DNA of 64,000 nt from Proteobacteria bacterium UBA4457 (GTDB taxonomy: Bacteria > Pseudomonadota > Gammaproteobacteria > Ga0077536), in contig DGOV01000069.1 in the NCBI GenBank assembly GCA_002390205.1, positions 1 through 64,000 of the forward strand. Reading direction: 5' to 3'. The notes beneath the pieces were generated by a model. The model was not told the DNA's origin, ran no database searches, and saw only the letters and a list, made by a program, of their open reading frames with translations. Positions within the stretch are counted from its first letter, which is position 1. Every line of letters begins with the position of its first letter. Positions 29,321 to 38,669 of this stretch are shown piece by piece. The position numbers and the translations under genes were made by a program.

Positions 29321-29675
29321 AAAACTAATTAAAACATTTACTTAAAAAATTAATATGAATGTAGAATATTTTTTATTTTCTTATAGGTAAAGAATGACCA
29401 TAAGATTGCCCTCACTTATACTTAATCACCGAGATCAATCAACATCGATTTGCATCTCTTCTTGGAAGGTCTTAAGGATCTCCCCGGTCCGTGCATAAAA
29501 TTCGCTGGAACTAATGATCTTACAGTTCTTTGCAAGCGACTTTAGTTCACCGATACTATTCGTGTTCGGTAGTTAAATACGATGGTCTGAGTGTGTGTTC
29601 TGGCGATAAATTTTGGAGAAAGATAATCGAATTTGGTGTATTAGTTTTCGTATATGTTGAGCATCTTCAAGAAGC
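29321..29675. other. 355-nt spacer before priA with a possible gene remnant
   Basis: AT-rich at first (29321-29400). On the minus strand an open stretch of 45 codons (29435-29572, ending TGA) has protein-like composition (reads ...IGELKSLAKNCK...) but no start codon, and an in-frame stop lies just upstream, so it looks like the tail of a decayed gene. The last 100 nt should carry the priA promoter. Nothing else is seen. Confidence 0.4.
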
Positions 29676-31862
29676 ATGATCGCGACTGTTGCTGTTTTTG
29701 CACCATTGCGTCGTCTGTATGATTATATTGCTTTGAGTACTTTACATCGGCCATTAACGGTAGGTTCCCGAGTCTGGGTTCCTTTGAGACATTCATTTCG
29801 AGTTGGGATCGTGGTGAAGATTAGGGGTGTCAATACCGAGAATGTATCCAAGCTTAAGTCGATAGTGGAAATTTTAGATGATGACTCTCTTATTTCTGAG
29901 AAAATGCTGCACCTTGCTTCTTGGGCGTCCGCATACTATCACCACCCTATAGGGGAAGTAGTAGCGACTATTCTTCCCGCACCTTTGAGAGGAAAGACTT
30001 TGGTTCCTTCTGTGGGCCGTGAGAGTTGGAGTCTTACAGAACTGGGACGACAGGCTCTTGAACAGCTTTCTGTGAAAGGGCTTCGGCAAAAGGATATCCT
30101 GGAAATCTTGCAGAATAACTCCTGCATTTGCGCGGAAGAACTTGGCGACTTGGATTATAATTGGCAGAGTCCAATGCGCGCGCTGCTGAAGCGCAACTTT
30201 GTCATGAAGTCAATTGTATCGGAACCGATCGGCCCAATTAGGTTGCTAGATAGCCCTATTATCCTGAATAAAGAGCAGGCGCGTGCTTCCAAAAATATTC
30301 ATGAGACTCTTGGTAAGTTTCAACCCACTGTTCTGTACGGTGTTACAGGAAGCGGGAAAACAGAAGTATATTTTGATGTCATCGATAGTGTATTGAAAAG
30401 TGGAGGTCAGGCCCTTTTCTTGCTTCCGGAAATAGCGCTAACGAAGCATTTGGTAAAGCGTTTCCGTCAGCGGTTTGGTAGCCGAGTAGCAACCCTTCAC
30501 TCTGGTATGAGTAAAAAAGAGCGCGTCGCCACTTGGATTAGATCTAAGAAGGCTGAGGTGGGTATTCTACTTGGGACTCGCTCAGCAGTTTGGCTAGAAC
30601 TGCCCGACCTTGAACTGATTATCGTTGATGAGGAGCATGACGCTGCTTACAAGCAGCAAGATGGATTCCGATACTCTGCCCGTGATATTGCGATAGTCCG
30701 TGCGCAACAATTGGGTATTCCCGTGGTTCTAGGGTCAGCTACTCCTTCGTTTGAGACATTGGTCAATATAGAGAATAAAAATTTTCAGATAACACACCTG
30801 AAAAGCCGTCCATTAGCCTTGTCAAAGACTAAAGTCGAGACTATCGATGTGCGGGGGCTGAAACTAGCAGGTGGCCTGAGTGAAGCATTGATTAGACATA
30901 TGCGAGAGCATTTGGCGAAAGGACAACAAGTTGTTCTTTTCCTTAATAGGCGAGGTTACTCACCCGTTATGATCTGCCGTTCTTGCGGAGTATTAATGAC
31001 TTGCCTCCGGTGCGACGCTTACTTGGTCTACCATAAGCAAAAACAATCACTGATCTGTCATCACTGTGGATACCGTAAATCTGCTTTTACTAAAGCAGAT
31101 TGTTGTGCTGAAGAAGCGACTGAACCATTAGGGATCGGTACAGAGGGAATTGAAGAGGTGGTTCGCGAGTTGTTTCCTCATAAGACGGTATGCCGAGTTG
31201 ATAGAGATGCCGTCAGATCGGCTAAAGTACTAGAAAAAATACTGAGCGAAATAGGTACTGGAGAGATTGACATATTAATTGGTACCCAAATGGTTTCAAA
31301 GGGCCTTGATTTTGAGAATGTTACATTAGTGGGCGTGGTTGACGCTGACACGCGGTTATATTCAATAGATTTTCGAGCAGAAGAGAGGTTGGCTCAGTTG
31401 CTCGTGCAGGTGGCTGGTAGAGCTGGGCGTGGTAGCAAGGCTGGGGAGGTTTTTGTGCAGACGCAAAAACCAGAAAATGCGGTTTTAAGAAGAATTATTG
31501 ATGACGGTTATGATATATATTCGAAGCTAGCCCTGCCTGAGAGACGAGAAGTAGGTTTCCCTCCTTATGTCGCTATGGCCTTGGTTCGGGCCGAGTCTAA
31601 GTACCCGGAGCGACCAACATTATTTCTAACAGGAGTTAGGAAAATTCTTCAAAAAGAGTGTGCCAAGGCGGACATTAGTTTCCCAATTCCGGCTTACATG
31701 GCTTTACGCGCCGGAAGAGTCAGGGCATTGTTGATAGTTAGGGCGCCTCTGAAAATTGAGATCCAAAATCTGTTAGCTGCTTGTCTGGACAAAATAGAAA
31801 GCTTATCTAAGGTAGTTCGAATTCAGTGGACAATTGACGTCGATCCTCAGGAGACTCTTTAA
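29676..31862 (+). CDS. priA: Primosomal replication restart helicase PriA
   Basis: 728-residue superfamily 2 helicase that reloads the replisome at stalled forks. N-terminal 3'-DNA-binding domain (1-100), Walker A GVTGSGKTE (about 222-230), DEEH box in IIVDEEHDAAYKQQ, then a zinc-binding region and the C-terminal helicase half (IGTQMVSKGLDFENV, QVAGRAGRG). Odd: of the usual four CxxC pairs, three are normal (CRSC, CLRC, CHHC) but the fourth is two adjacent cysteines (ADCCAEE) with the two spacer residues missing. Start is the ATG at 29676, giving a typical N terminus. Followed by argS as in Pseudomonas-like genomes. Confidence 0.96.
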   Translation: MIATVAVFAPLRRLYDYIALSTLHRPLTVGSRVWVPLRHSFRVGIVVKIRGVNTENVSKLKSIVEILDDDSLISEKMLHLASWASAYYHHPIGEVVATILPAPLRGKTLVPSVGRESWSLTELGRQALEQLSVKGLRQKDILEILQNNSCICAEELGDLDYNWQSPMRALLKRNFVMKSIVSEPIGPIRLLDSPIILNKEQARASKNIHETLGKFQPTVLYGVTGSGKTEVYFDVIDSVLKSGGQALFLLPEIALTKHLVKRFRQRFGSRVATLHSGMSKKERVATWIRSKKAEVGILLGTRSAVWLELPDLELIIVDEEHDAAYKQQDGFRYSARDIAIVRAQQLGIPVVLGSATPSFETLVNIENKNFQITHLKSRPLALSKTKVETIDVRGLKLAGGLSEALIRHMREHLAKGQQVVLFLNRRGYSPVMICRSCGVLMTCLRCDAYLVYHKQKQSLICHHCGYRKSAFTKADCCAEEATEPLGIGTEGIEEVVRELFPHKTVCRVDRDAVRSAKVLEKILSEIGTGEIDILIGTQMVSKGLDFENVTLVGVVDADTRLYSIDFRAEERLAQLLVQVAGRAGRGSKAGEVFVQTQKPENAVLRRIIDDGYDIYSKLALPERREVGFPPYVAMALVRAESKYPERPTLFLTGVRKILQKECAKADISFPIPAYMALRAGRVRALLIVRAPLKIEIQNLLAACLDKIESLSKVVRIQWTIDVDPQETL

Positions 31863-31937
31863 GAAATTCACCGTGTGTGAATAACCTTACAATAAGCGAT
31901 AGAATTGAATCTGTCCTGAAAACTTAGAATTTATATA

Positions 31938-33686
31938 TTGGAAAGATTTTTGAAAGATAAGCTGCATTCCTGCATAGAGGCAAGTCTAGTTGAATTGAGA
32001 AAATTAGGTGTTTTAGAAGGCGATGAAGTCTATGACTTTCGTATTGAGGTGCCTAAAAAAGCCGAACATGGCGATTACAGTACTAATTTAGCCTTGCTCT
32101 TAGCAAAATCTATGGGCAGTTCTCCTAGAAAAATCGCAGAGCAAGCTGCTACATTATTGGAAAAAAATGAGCTTTTTGATTCTGTTTCGATTGCAGGGCC
32201 AGGCTTTATTAATTTCACGCTAGCTGATGAAGCTATATTTGCTGTCATCGAGTCAGTGAAAGAACAGGGAGAGAGTTTTGGGCGCAATAGTCTTGGTAAT
32301 AAAAAATCTGTTCAAATTGAATTTGTATCAGCGAATCCTACTGGCCCGCTCCATGTGGGGCATGGACGAGGCGCTGCTATTGGCTCAGCTCTGGCGAGCC
32401 TTTACCAAGCATGTGGGTACATTGTACACAAAGAATACTATGTGAACGATGCCGGTCGGCAGATGGATATTCTCGCTGTGAGCGTTTACTTAAGGTGGTT
32501 ACAGGAGGAGGGCTGCACTCTTGTGTTCCCGTCCAATGGTTATCAAGGAGTATATATTTCAGAGATAGCACGCGATTTCAATCGCTCATCTCCTTGGTTG
32601 GAGTCGTCTCAGCAATCTGGCTTAGGAGGCTTAATAACCGATGTGGATACTGACGCGGCGATGGACGAACTGATAACTTGCGTTAAAGCACACTTAGGTG
32701 CGTCTTCTTACGAGCTAGTTAGGTCTTATGCGACTAAAGCCATTTTGGAGGGTATAAAAGACGACCTGCGGGTGTTCGAAGTCACTTTTGATTCATGGTT
32801 TTCGGAGTTGTCTTTGCATGCAGAGGGTATAATTGAGGCATCACTTAACCACTTAGACTCAAAGGAATATATTTATGTCTCGGATGGTGCAACTTGGTTT
32901 AGGTCTACCTTATCAGGCGATGAAAAGGATCGGGTAGTCATAAGAGATAATGGACAGAAGACATATTTTGCGGCTGACATTGCTTATCACGCGGGTAAGT
33001 TTGATCGGGGGTTTGAGAAATTAGTTGATGTGTGGGGTGCGGACCACCATGGCTATATCCCTAGGGTGAAGGCTGCGCTTGAAGCTATGGGTAAATCTAG
33101 CGGTGATTTAGGTGTCGTTTTGGTCCAGTTTGCTGTTTTGATGAGAGATGGGGCAGCCGTCGCAATGTCCACTCGGTCCGGAAACTTCGTCACATTGCGA
33201 GACTTGGTTGATGAGGTTGGCGTTGACGCCGCTCGTTTCTTTTACTTGATGCGGCGATCTGATCAACACATGGAGTTTGACTTGAACCTTGCTGTCTCTA
33301 AAACTAATGAGAATCCAGTCTATTATGTGCAGTATGCTCACGCGCGGATCTGCAGCATTATGACTCAAGCTTCCTCGCTAGGAGAGTGGGCCTGGACTGA
33401 GGAAGGCCCTAAATATCTAAACACAGCTGCTGAGCGGAAAATAGTCATAATGTTAGCTGGATATCCAGAGGTGTTAATAAGCGCGGTTAAATCGAACGAG
33501 CCTCATCTACTTCCTCAATACTTGCGAGAATTAGCGCAAGAATTCCACGCTTACTATAACTCCAATAAAGTATTGTCTGAGGATAAGGCTGTTAGGTTTG
33601 CGCGTTTATCTTTGGTGGATGCAGTCCGACAAGTCCTTGCAAATGGGTTAGGCTTGCTCAATATTTCAGCACCACGGTCAATGTGA
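31938..33686 (+). CDS. argS: Arginyl-tRNA synthetase
   Basis: 582-residue class I synthetase. The N-terminal Add-1 domain occupies about 1-105, the HIGH motif is seen as SANPTGPLHVGHGRGA (about 131-146), and the DALR anticodon-binding domain fills the C terminus (about 460-582). Like most ArgS the KMSKS loop is degenerate (here AMSTRSGNFV). The start used is TTG at 31938; no strong ribosome site is visible and the next in-frame TTG at 31950 is possible. Lies between priA and the SPOR gene. Confidence 0.96.
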   Translation: MERFLKDKLHSCIEASLVELRKLGVLEGDEVYDFRIEVPKKAEHGDYSTNLALLLAKSMGSSPRKIAEQAATLLEKNELFDSVSIAGPGFINFTLADEAIFAVIESVKEQGESFGRNSLGNKKSVQIEFVSANPTGPLHVGHGRGAAIGSALASLYQACGYIVHKEYYVNDAGRQMDILAVSVYLRWLQEEGCTLVFPSNGYQGVYISEIARDFNRSSPWLESSQQSGLGGLITDVDTDAAMDELITCVKAHLGASSYELVRSYATKAILEGIKDDLRVFEVTFDSWFSELSLHAEGIIEASLNHLDSKEYIYVSDGATWFRSTLSGDEKDRVVIRDNGQKTYFAADIAYHAGKFDRGFEKLVDVWGADHHGYIPRVKAALEAMGKSSGDLGVVLVQFAVLMRDGAAVAMSTRSGNFVTLRDLVDEVGVDAARFFYLMRRSDQHMEFDLNLAVSKTNENPVYYVQYAHARICSIMTQASSLGEWAWTEEGPKYLNTAAERKIVIMLAGYPEVLISAVKSNEPHLLPQYLRELAQEFHAYYNSNKVLSEDKAVRFARLSLVDAVRQVLANGLGLLNISAPRSM

Positions 33687-33699
33687 AGGAAAGCTATAG

Positions 33700-34245
33700 A
33701 TGGCCCTTAGAGACTATAAAAAAGCATCTACTCTTCCTAGTGAAAAGGAAAGTCATGGCAAACTTTCTTTTTTCATTATTGGGCTATTAGTTGGAGGAAT
33801 AGTGACTTACGGTTGTTTAATTTCTTTATCTGAGAATGGGCGGTTTGATATTTTTAATTGGCCAAAAAGTTTGATCTCAACGGCAGATTCATTAGGAAAA
33901 AAAATTAAAGGGATCTCGAAAAATTCATCCCTACCTCCGATGGAATTTGACTTCCAACCATTGAAAAGTGGCAGCGAAATTGATATCGGGCCAATAGAAG
34001 GGTTTCAACAAGGTTACCTTCAAGCTGGATCTTTTCGTACCATTGAAGATGCGGATGGGACCAAGGCAAAATTAGCAATTTTAGGCATTAAGTCAGAGAT
34101 TAGTCGGGTCGTCACTGCGGAAAAGAACGTATGGTTCCGAGTGCTGGTGGGACCGCTTTTAAGTGAGAGAGCAATAAGAGAGACACGTATAGAAATGATA
34201 GAGCAAGGTATAATTCCTATCTTTCTAAAACAAGTAGCGGACTGA
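33700..34245 (+). CDS. SPOR-domain membrane protein (FtsN-like)
   Basis: 181 residues: a short cytoplasmic N terminus rich in lysine, one membrane helix (about 23-45, FFIIGLLVGGIVTYGCLISL), a linker and a C-terminal SPOR domain (about 105-180; LQAGSFRTIEDADGTKAKL ... WFRVLVGPL) that binds denuded peptidoglycan at the septum. The layout and the position after priA-argS are those of the ftsN-like gene in related bacteria, where it is followed by hslV-hslU; those genes are absent here. It is shorter than E. coli FtsN and lacks its long Gln-rich linker, so the exact role in division is inferred. Confidence 0.85.
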   Translation: MALRDYKKASTLPSEKESHGKLSFFIIGLLVGGIVTYGCLISLSENGRFDIFNWPKSLISTADSLGKKIKGISKNSSLPPMEFDFQPLKSGSEIDIGPIEGFQQGYLQAGSFRTIEDADGTKAKLAILGIKSEISRVVTAEKNVWFRVLVGPLLSERAIRETRIEMIEQGIIPIFLKQVAD

Positions 34246-34308
34246 CTCTTTAACCTTCTTGCTAAATACAGGTTTATGGCTACAAGAGAAATTTAGTACT
34301 ACTCGAAC

Positions 34309-35010
34309 CTAGTCATTGCTAAAACTTGAGGGGGCTGTGGATTCAAGGAGTAACAATCTGATATTTCTCTGTAGCCTCGATTTGAAGAGATTACTGTCTC
34401 CAGTGGGTGTGAAAATTTGACCCAACGTGATGGATTCTTTTAGGTAGTGAGATAGGACCTCTGCAGATCCATTAACCCAGTTATCCCAAGCTATTGTTGA
34501 CTTTGAGAAAAGCTCTTGCTCTTGTTTTATCTTGACAGACATCTGCAGAAACTCTGAGTAAGGCGCTGCCATTGCTGTTATGTCAGCTCCACGGACAATG
34601 CTTTCTTCCCTAGTGTGACAGTATGCAAATTTTTCTGTAGACAATATAGCAGCGCAGATTTTCTCTATTTTTCTATTGGGGATGTTATGTTGAGGAAGTA
34701 TCCTTTCGGCAATAGACGCGGCGTAGGATTCTTTATTTTCGAACTGAAGCGCAGTATGATCTTTTATGTATTCGGCGTCGTGGAAGAGTAGTGCGCAGTA
34801 TACTATTTCGCAGTCGATAGGTGGTTTTCGGAGCCCATAATAATTAATTATTTCCTCTGCGAAATATATAGTTTTTTCAATATGAGTGAAGTTGTGAAAT
34901 GCTAGTTTATCGCTGTAAAATTTATAAGCGGCTTTTTCTAGCGATAAATTTCGGACCTTGGTAAATACCGATGCCATATCAATATTCCTGTTGAGGCTAG
35001 ATGAGAACAC
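34309..35010 (-). CDS. HD-domain phosphohydrolase-like protein
   Basis: 233 residues. An HD metal-binding pattern is visible: HNFTHIEKT (first His), LLFHDAEYI (His-Asp) and GADITAM (final Asp). This is the compact HD fold often annotated as a predicted metal-dependent hydrolase; substrate unknown. It stands alone on the minus strand between the SPOR gene (convergent) and thiS (divergent). The N-terminal start MFSSSLNRNIDMASVF has a second ATG (MASVF at codon 12) that may be the real start. Confidence 0.8.
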   Translation of the reverse strand: MFSSSLNRNIDMASVFTKVRNLSLEKAAYKFYSDKLAFHNFTHIEKTIYFAEEIINYYGLRKPPIDCEIVYCALLFHDAEYIKDHTALQFENKESYAASIAERILPQHNIPNRKIEKICAAILSTEKFAYCHTREESIVRGADITAMAAPYSEFLQMSVKIKQEQELFSKSTIAWDNWVNGSAEVLSHYLKESITLGQIFTPTGDSNLFKSRLQRNIRLLLLESTAPSSFSND

Positions 35011-35099
35011 GTGTCGAGACTGCTATTATTGAAGAGTTGTACAAAAAAACAAGCTTTAATATATGTGGTTTTTCGTGCGAATTGGTGAACGATTAAGAT

Positions 35100-35127
35100 A
35101 GCCTACTGATTTGGTTTGTTGTAGGCT
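35100..35127 (+). other. Hairpin in the thiS leader
   Basis: Inverted repeat AGCCTAC-14 nt-GTAGGCT, followed 18-30 nt later by a run of about ten T (35144-35154). It lies 48 nt before thiS. It could be an attenuator-like structure, but the T run is not adjacent to the stem. No TPP riboswitch core (CTGAGA) is visible. Confidence 0.3.
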
Positions 35128-35174
35128 CAGCTGCAGTAGTATATTTTTTTTTTCAAAGTAGAGACTTTGAGAGT

Positions 35175-35378
35175 ATGACGTTAAAAATATTTGTTAATGG
35201 AGACCCTCTCGAGATCCCTGATAACCTTGTATTGCAAGGTATTATTGAAATTTTAGAGGTGACAGGGCGGTACGCAATTGAAGTGAATGGTGAAATTGTT
35301 CCCAAAAGTGAGCATTTGGACTTTTTAATTAATAACGGTGATGCGGTTGAAGTCGTAAAGGCCGTTGGTGGCGGATAG
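35175..35378 (+). CDS. thiS: Thiamine sulfur-carrier protein ThiS
   Basis: 67-residue ubiquitin-like protein that carries sulfur as a C-terminal thiocarboxylate for thiazole synthesis. Beta-grasp pattern with the required C-terminal Gly-Gly (VKAVGGG). Directly followed by thiG. The leader has a weak hairpin but no TPP riboswitch; thiE, thiF and thiH are not in the window. Confidence 0.95.
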   Translation: MTLKIFVNGDPLEIPDNLVLQGIIEILEVTGRYAIEVNGEIVPKSEHLDFLINNGDAVEVVKAVGGG

Positions 35379-35415
35379 CACCGGTGGAAAAATCAATAAA
35401 GGGATAGTCAGTAAG

Positions 35416-36228
35416 ATGGATACACAAGGATCGAAAAAAACCATTCTCAAGGATGCCTTGAAAATTGGAGAGTATGAACTTTCTTCCCGCTTACTAGTTG
35501 GGACAGGGAAATATAAAGATCTGTCGGAAAGCCATGCAGCTATTGAGGCAAGTGGTGCTGCTGCTGTAACAGTGGCAATAAGAAGAATCGATGCTGGACA
35601 GACTACTGATGCCTCAGATTTGCTAGATATTATTTCTCCGGAAAAATACGTTATCTTACCTAATACAGCAGGTTGCTACGATGCTGCCTCGGCGGTGAGA
35701 ACCTGCATGCTGGGACGAGAGCTACTAGATGGTCATGCACTAGTAAAGCTGGAAGTTATGGGGGATAGTCGTACGTTATACCCAAATATTGTTGAGACAC
35801 TATCTGCTGCAAAAACTTTGTGTAAAGAGGGGTTTCAAGTGATGGTTTATACGTCTGATGATCCTATTTTAGCTGTTGAGCTTGAAGCAATAGGATGTGT
35901 CGCGATCATGCCTCTTGCCGCACCTATTGGTTCAGGATTAGGGATACAGAATCGTTTCACCTTAAGAACTATAATTGAAAACGCTAGCGTTCCTGTGATT
36001 GTTGATGCTGGCGTAGGGACGGCGTCTGATGCCAGCATCGCCATGGAGCTTGGTTGCGATGGTGTATTGATGAACACAGCAATCGCCGAAGCCCAAAATC
36101 CGATATTAATGGCATCAGCAATGTCAAAGGCTGTTCAAGCTGGCCGAGAGGCATTTCTGGCTGGAAGGATGCCTCGCCGTGCATATGCTACAGCTTCTTC
36201 ACCTTTAGATGGCCGTTTTTTCTCATAA
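35416..36228 (+). CDS. thiG: Thiazole synthase ThiG
   Basis: About 270 residues from the chosen ATG (35416); an upstream reading from 35365 would overlap thiS and add 17 unconserved residues. ThiG condenses DXP, dehydroglycine and ThiS thiocarboxylate to the thiamine thiazole. [11 protein letters not shown], the lysine strand VKLEVMGDS that holds the Schiff-base lysine, and [14 protein letters not shown] with GVLMNTAIA are all present. trmB follows directly, a common pairing in Proteobacteria. Confidence 0.95.
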   Translation: MDTQGSKKTILKDALKIGEYELSSRLLVGTGKYKDLSESHAAIEASGAAAVTVAIRRIDAGQTTDASDLLDIISPEKYVILPNTAGCYDAASAVRTCMLGRELLDGHALVKLEVMGDSRTLYPNIVETLSAAKTLCKEGFQVMVYTSDDPILAVELEAIGCVAIMPLAAPIGSGLGIQNRFTLRTIIENASVPVIVDAGVGTASDASIAMELGCDGVLMNTAIAEAQNPILMASAMSKAVQAGREAFLAGRMPRRAYATASSPLDGRFFS

Positions 36229-36238
36229 TCTGTTTGTC

Positions 36239-36925
36239 ATGGTTAAAGATACTCCGCTATTGAGGACCGTTCGTAGCTATGTCGTGCGGGCGGGCCGTAC
36301 AACAGCGGCTCAGGTAAAGGCGTTAGGTGAATTTCAAAATCAGTATGGATTCAACCTCGAGCAGATAGAGAAGGTTAACGATCTATTTGCGCTGGCCGGA
36401 CCATTGCATTTAGAAATCGGGTTTGGGAACTCCGAAAACATCATACATATGACCAGATGTCACCCGAACAATAATTATCTGGGTTGCGAAGTACATCCTC
36501 CGGGTCTGGCAAGAGCCTTATTGGCGATAGATAAACTATCCCTACCTAATGTCCGTGTAGCTGGCATTGATGCTATTGATTTACTTAACTCTATTTCCCC
36601 TGAAGCTTTAGACTCAGTTTATATTTATTTTCCAGATCCATGGCCTAAGAAGCGTCATAATAAAAGACGATTAGTGAATGAAAATTTCTTGAGTTTACTT
36701 TATCTTGCCTTAAAGAAAAATGGTATTTTTCGGTTTGCCTCTGATGATGCTGTTTATGCTGAAATGGTAAAAGATTTGATTGCTAACTCGACTGAGTGGA
36801 TCAATATTGCTGGAGGAAGAAAGTGGTCGCCTCGGCCAAACGATCGAGTCTTGACTAGATTTGAGAAAAGAGCAGGTATATTAAAAAATAAGATCTTTGA
36901 GATTACTGCGAGTCCTTGTCTGTAG
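36239..36925 (+). CDS. trmB: tRNA (guanine-N7-)-methyltransferase TrmB
   Basis: About 228 residues from ATG 36239; an ATG at 36209 would overlap thiG by 20 nt and adds residues with no family match. It makes m7G46 in tRNA with SAM. HLEIGFGNSENII is the SAM-binding motif, YLGCEVHPPGLARAL follows, and the catalytic and tRNA-binding signature FPDPWPKKRHNKRRLV is intact. Converges on the phosphatase gene with a 23-nt overlap. Confidence 0.95.
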   Translation: MVKDTPLLRTVRSYVVRAGRTTAAQVKALGEFQNQYGFNLEQIEKVNDLFALAGPLHLEIGFGNSENIIHMTRCHPNNNYLGCEVHPPGLARALLAIDKLSLPNVRVAGIDAIDLLNSISPEALDSVYIYFPDPWPKKRHNKRRLVNENFLSLLYLALKKNGIFRFASDDAVYAEMVKDLIANSTEWINIAGGRKWSPRPNDRVLTRFEKRAGILKNKIFEITASPCL

Positions 36926-37601
36926 GCTCTTCAATCTCCCTGGGTTTTACGTCATCTAAATTCTCAATGAGATAAAATTCAGTGCTTTTTTTTTCTTCGT
37001 TATGACTATTTGGCCGAGTAATACCGAACGTATTTTTTATGCCGCAAATTCTTGCAGTCTCTAGCACATCAAGGTTGTCATCTATCAAGATAGTGTTTTC
37101 AAATTTACATTCCGTATCCTCAGAAAGTTTTGTCCAAAATGGCATCTCTTCTTTACAATAACCAATTTCGTGAGCATTACAAATGTGATCAAAATATTTT
37201 CTTATCCCTGTGATTTCTAGTTTTCTGTTCATGCTTTTGAGCGCAGCGTTGGTCGCCAAAGTGACAGTTAAGCCACTCTGGTTTAGCCTCTCTAACAAAG
37301 GTTGGGCTCCATTCCGTAGACAGATTAGAGAGTCTAATTCATCTTCAATACCAGTTAGGCTTAGATCTAAAGCTTTACTCCAGTATATTAGGCTATACCA
37401 ATTTAAGGTTTTTTTGTTTTTTTCGAGCAAGTCTTCTATGATTTTTTTTGCGGCTAATATGTCTATATCGTTTTTTTTTGCTAATTTAGCGGGTAGTGAC
37501 TGACTCCATACCTGATGGTCAAAATGTAAGTCCAAAAGTGTGCCATCCATGTCAAAAATGACTGTGTCGATGTCATCCCATATTATTTTTGATAAGCTCA
37601 T
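36903..37601 (-). CDS. HAD hydrolase, YrfG-type nucleotidase
   Basis: 232 residues. HAD motif I FDMDGTLLDL near residue 16-25 and motif III/IV TILIDDNLDVLETA; the whole sequence resembles E. coli YrfG, a GMP/IMP 5'-nucleotidase (shared: IDTVIFDMDGTLLDL, TLNWYSL-YWS, GYCKEEMPFW). Its specificity here is inferred. Overlaps the 5' neighbour (Sel1 protein) by 4 nt and trmB by 23 nt at the other end. Confidence 0.85.
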   Translation of the reverse strand: MSLSKIIWDDIDTVIFDMDGTLLDLHFDHQVWSQSLPAKLAKKNDIDILAAKKIIEDLLEKNKKTLNWYSLIYWSKALDLSLTGIEDELDSLICLRNGAQPLLERLNQSGLTVTLATNAALKSMNRKLEITGIRKYFDHICNAHEIGYCKEEMPFWTKLSEDTECKFENTILIDDNLDVLETARICGIKNTFGITRPNSHNEEKKSTEFYLIENLDDVKPREIEEPTDKDSQ

Positions 37602-38599
37602 TTATCACTTCTATCTTTAATCAGAGCTCTGAGTTCAAGGGCCAGCGTTGCAGCTAATTCCAATTCCTGAGAATTTAATGTCTTCTTTATTTGCTTATTT
37701 TCCTCAGGTTCTTTTTCAGCACTTGCTGAAGCTATTTTAAGCCAAGCATAACTTAAAGCTGGATCTGGGTCTTTTCCGATGCCTTGCATGTAGAGCGAGC
37801 CAAGATTACGCTGGGCAGGTTCAAAGCCCTGAAGCGCTGATTCTTTTAGCCAAAAGTAACCTTCTTGATAATTTGTTACTGTCCCGTTCGCAAAGATATA
37901 CATCAAGCCAATTTGCATTTGTGCTTTTTCATTACCTTTCTCTGCTAGTTGTAGCATGAGTTCGAAGGCTTTTTTTTGAGCTTCTACGCTGTCTACATTT
38001 TTTAAATATTCACCTGCTAACTGAAAGGTGGCGGCTGCATGATCTTGCTGTGAAGCAAGTTTCAGAAACCCCACTGCTTCTTGTTTTTCCCCTTCACGTA
38101 AAAGCAGTATTGCGAGATTGAACTGCGCTGCTGCCAGGCCCTTCGCGGCAGCTTTTCTGAACCATATTTTGGCCTCGGGCAGGTTTTTATTTGCGCCTTC
38201 TCCTTTAGCGAGCGCGACACCGAAAAAAAATTGTGCTTCTGTGTCTCCGAGTTCCGCTCCTTTTTTAAACCAGTGCGCAGCTTTGGATGTATTTTTAGCC
38301 TCTCCATAACCTCTAAGGTTCATTATCCCTAGATTGAACATCGCACCGGGCAAGCTCTGTTCCGCGGCTGCTTTGAAAAGTTCTCTCGCACTATCAAAGT
38401 CTAGATCAATGCCTTTTCCTCTCATATACATAGTTCCTAGGTTGTTTTGGGCGATGGGATCTCCTGCATCGGAAAGAATATGATAATACTTGGCAGCGAG
38501 GGCAAACTGGCCGTCATTATAAGCATCAGATGCCATATCGGCTCGGCCAGTAGCTGTGACTAGAAGTAAAATGATATAAATAGATGAATCAATGCGCAT
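37598..38599 (-). CDS. Secreted Sel1-repeat (TPR-like) protein
   Basis: 333 residues. A hydrophobic N terminus (SSIYIILLLVTATGRA) looks like a signal peptide, so it is probably periplasmic. From residue 28 on there are about seven Sel1 repeats of 36 residues (for example AQNNLGTMYMRGKGID, AMFNLGIMNLRGYGEA, AQFFFGVALAKGEGA, AQFNLAILLLREG), a scaffold for protein-protein contacts. The target is unknown. It is divergent from pyc and overlaps the YrfG-type gene by 4 nt, suggesting cotranscription. Confidence 0.88.
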   Translation of the reverse strand: MRIDSSIYIILLLVTATGRADMASDAYNDGQFALAAKYYHILSDAGDPIAQNNLGTMYMRGKGIDLDFDSARELFKAAAEQSLPGAMFNLGIMNLRGYGEAKNTSKAAHWFKKGAELGDTEAQFFFGVALAKGEGANKNLPEAKIWFRKAAAKGLAAAQFNLAILLLREGEKQEAVGFLKLASQQDHAAATFQLAGEYLKNVDSVEAQKKAFELMLQLAEKGNEKAQMQIGLMYIFANGTVTNYQEGYFWLKESALQGFEPAQRNLGSLYMQGIGKDPDPALSYAWLKIASASAEKEPEENKQIKKTLNSQELELAATLALELRALIKDRSDK

Positions 38600-38669
38600 G
38601 TCAAAAGGACTCTTGTATTCTGTATAGCATATAATTAGTGGATCAAAATTTCTTACTTAATGGTATCTA

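Noticed and set aside
35011..35174. A TPP riboswitch before thiS
   Set aside because: The CTGAGA core and the expected pyrithiamine-binding helices are not visible; only a simple hairpin is present.
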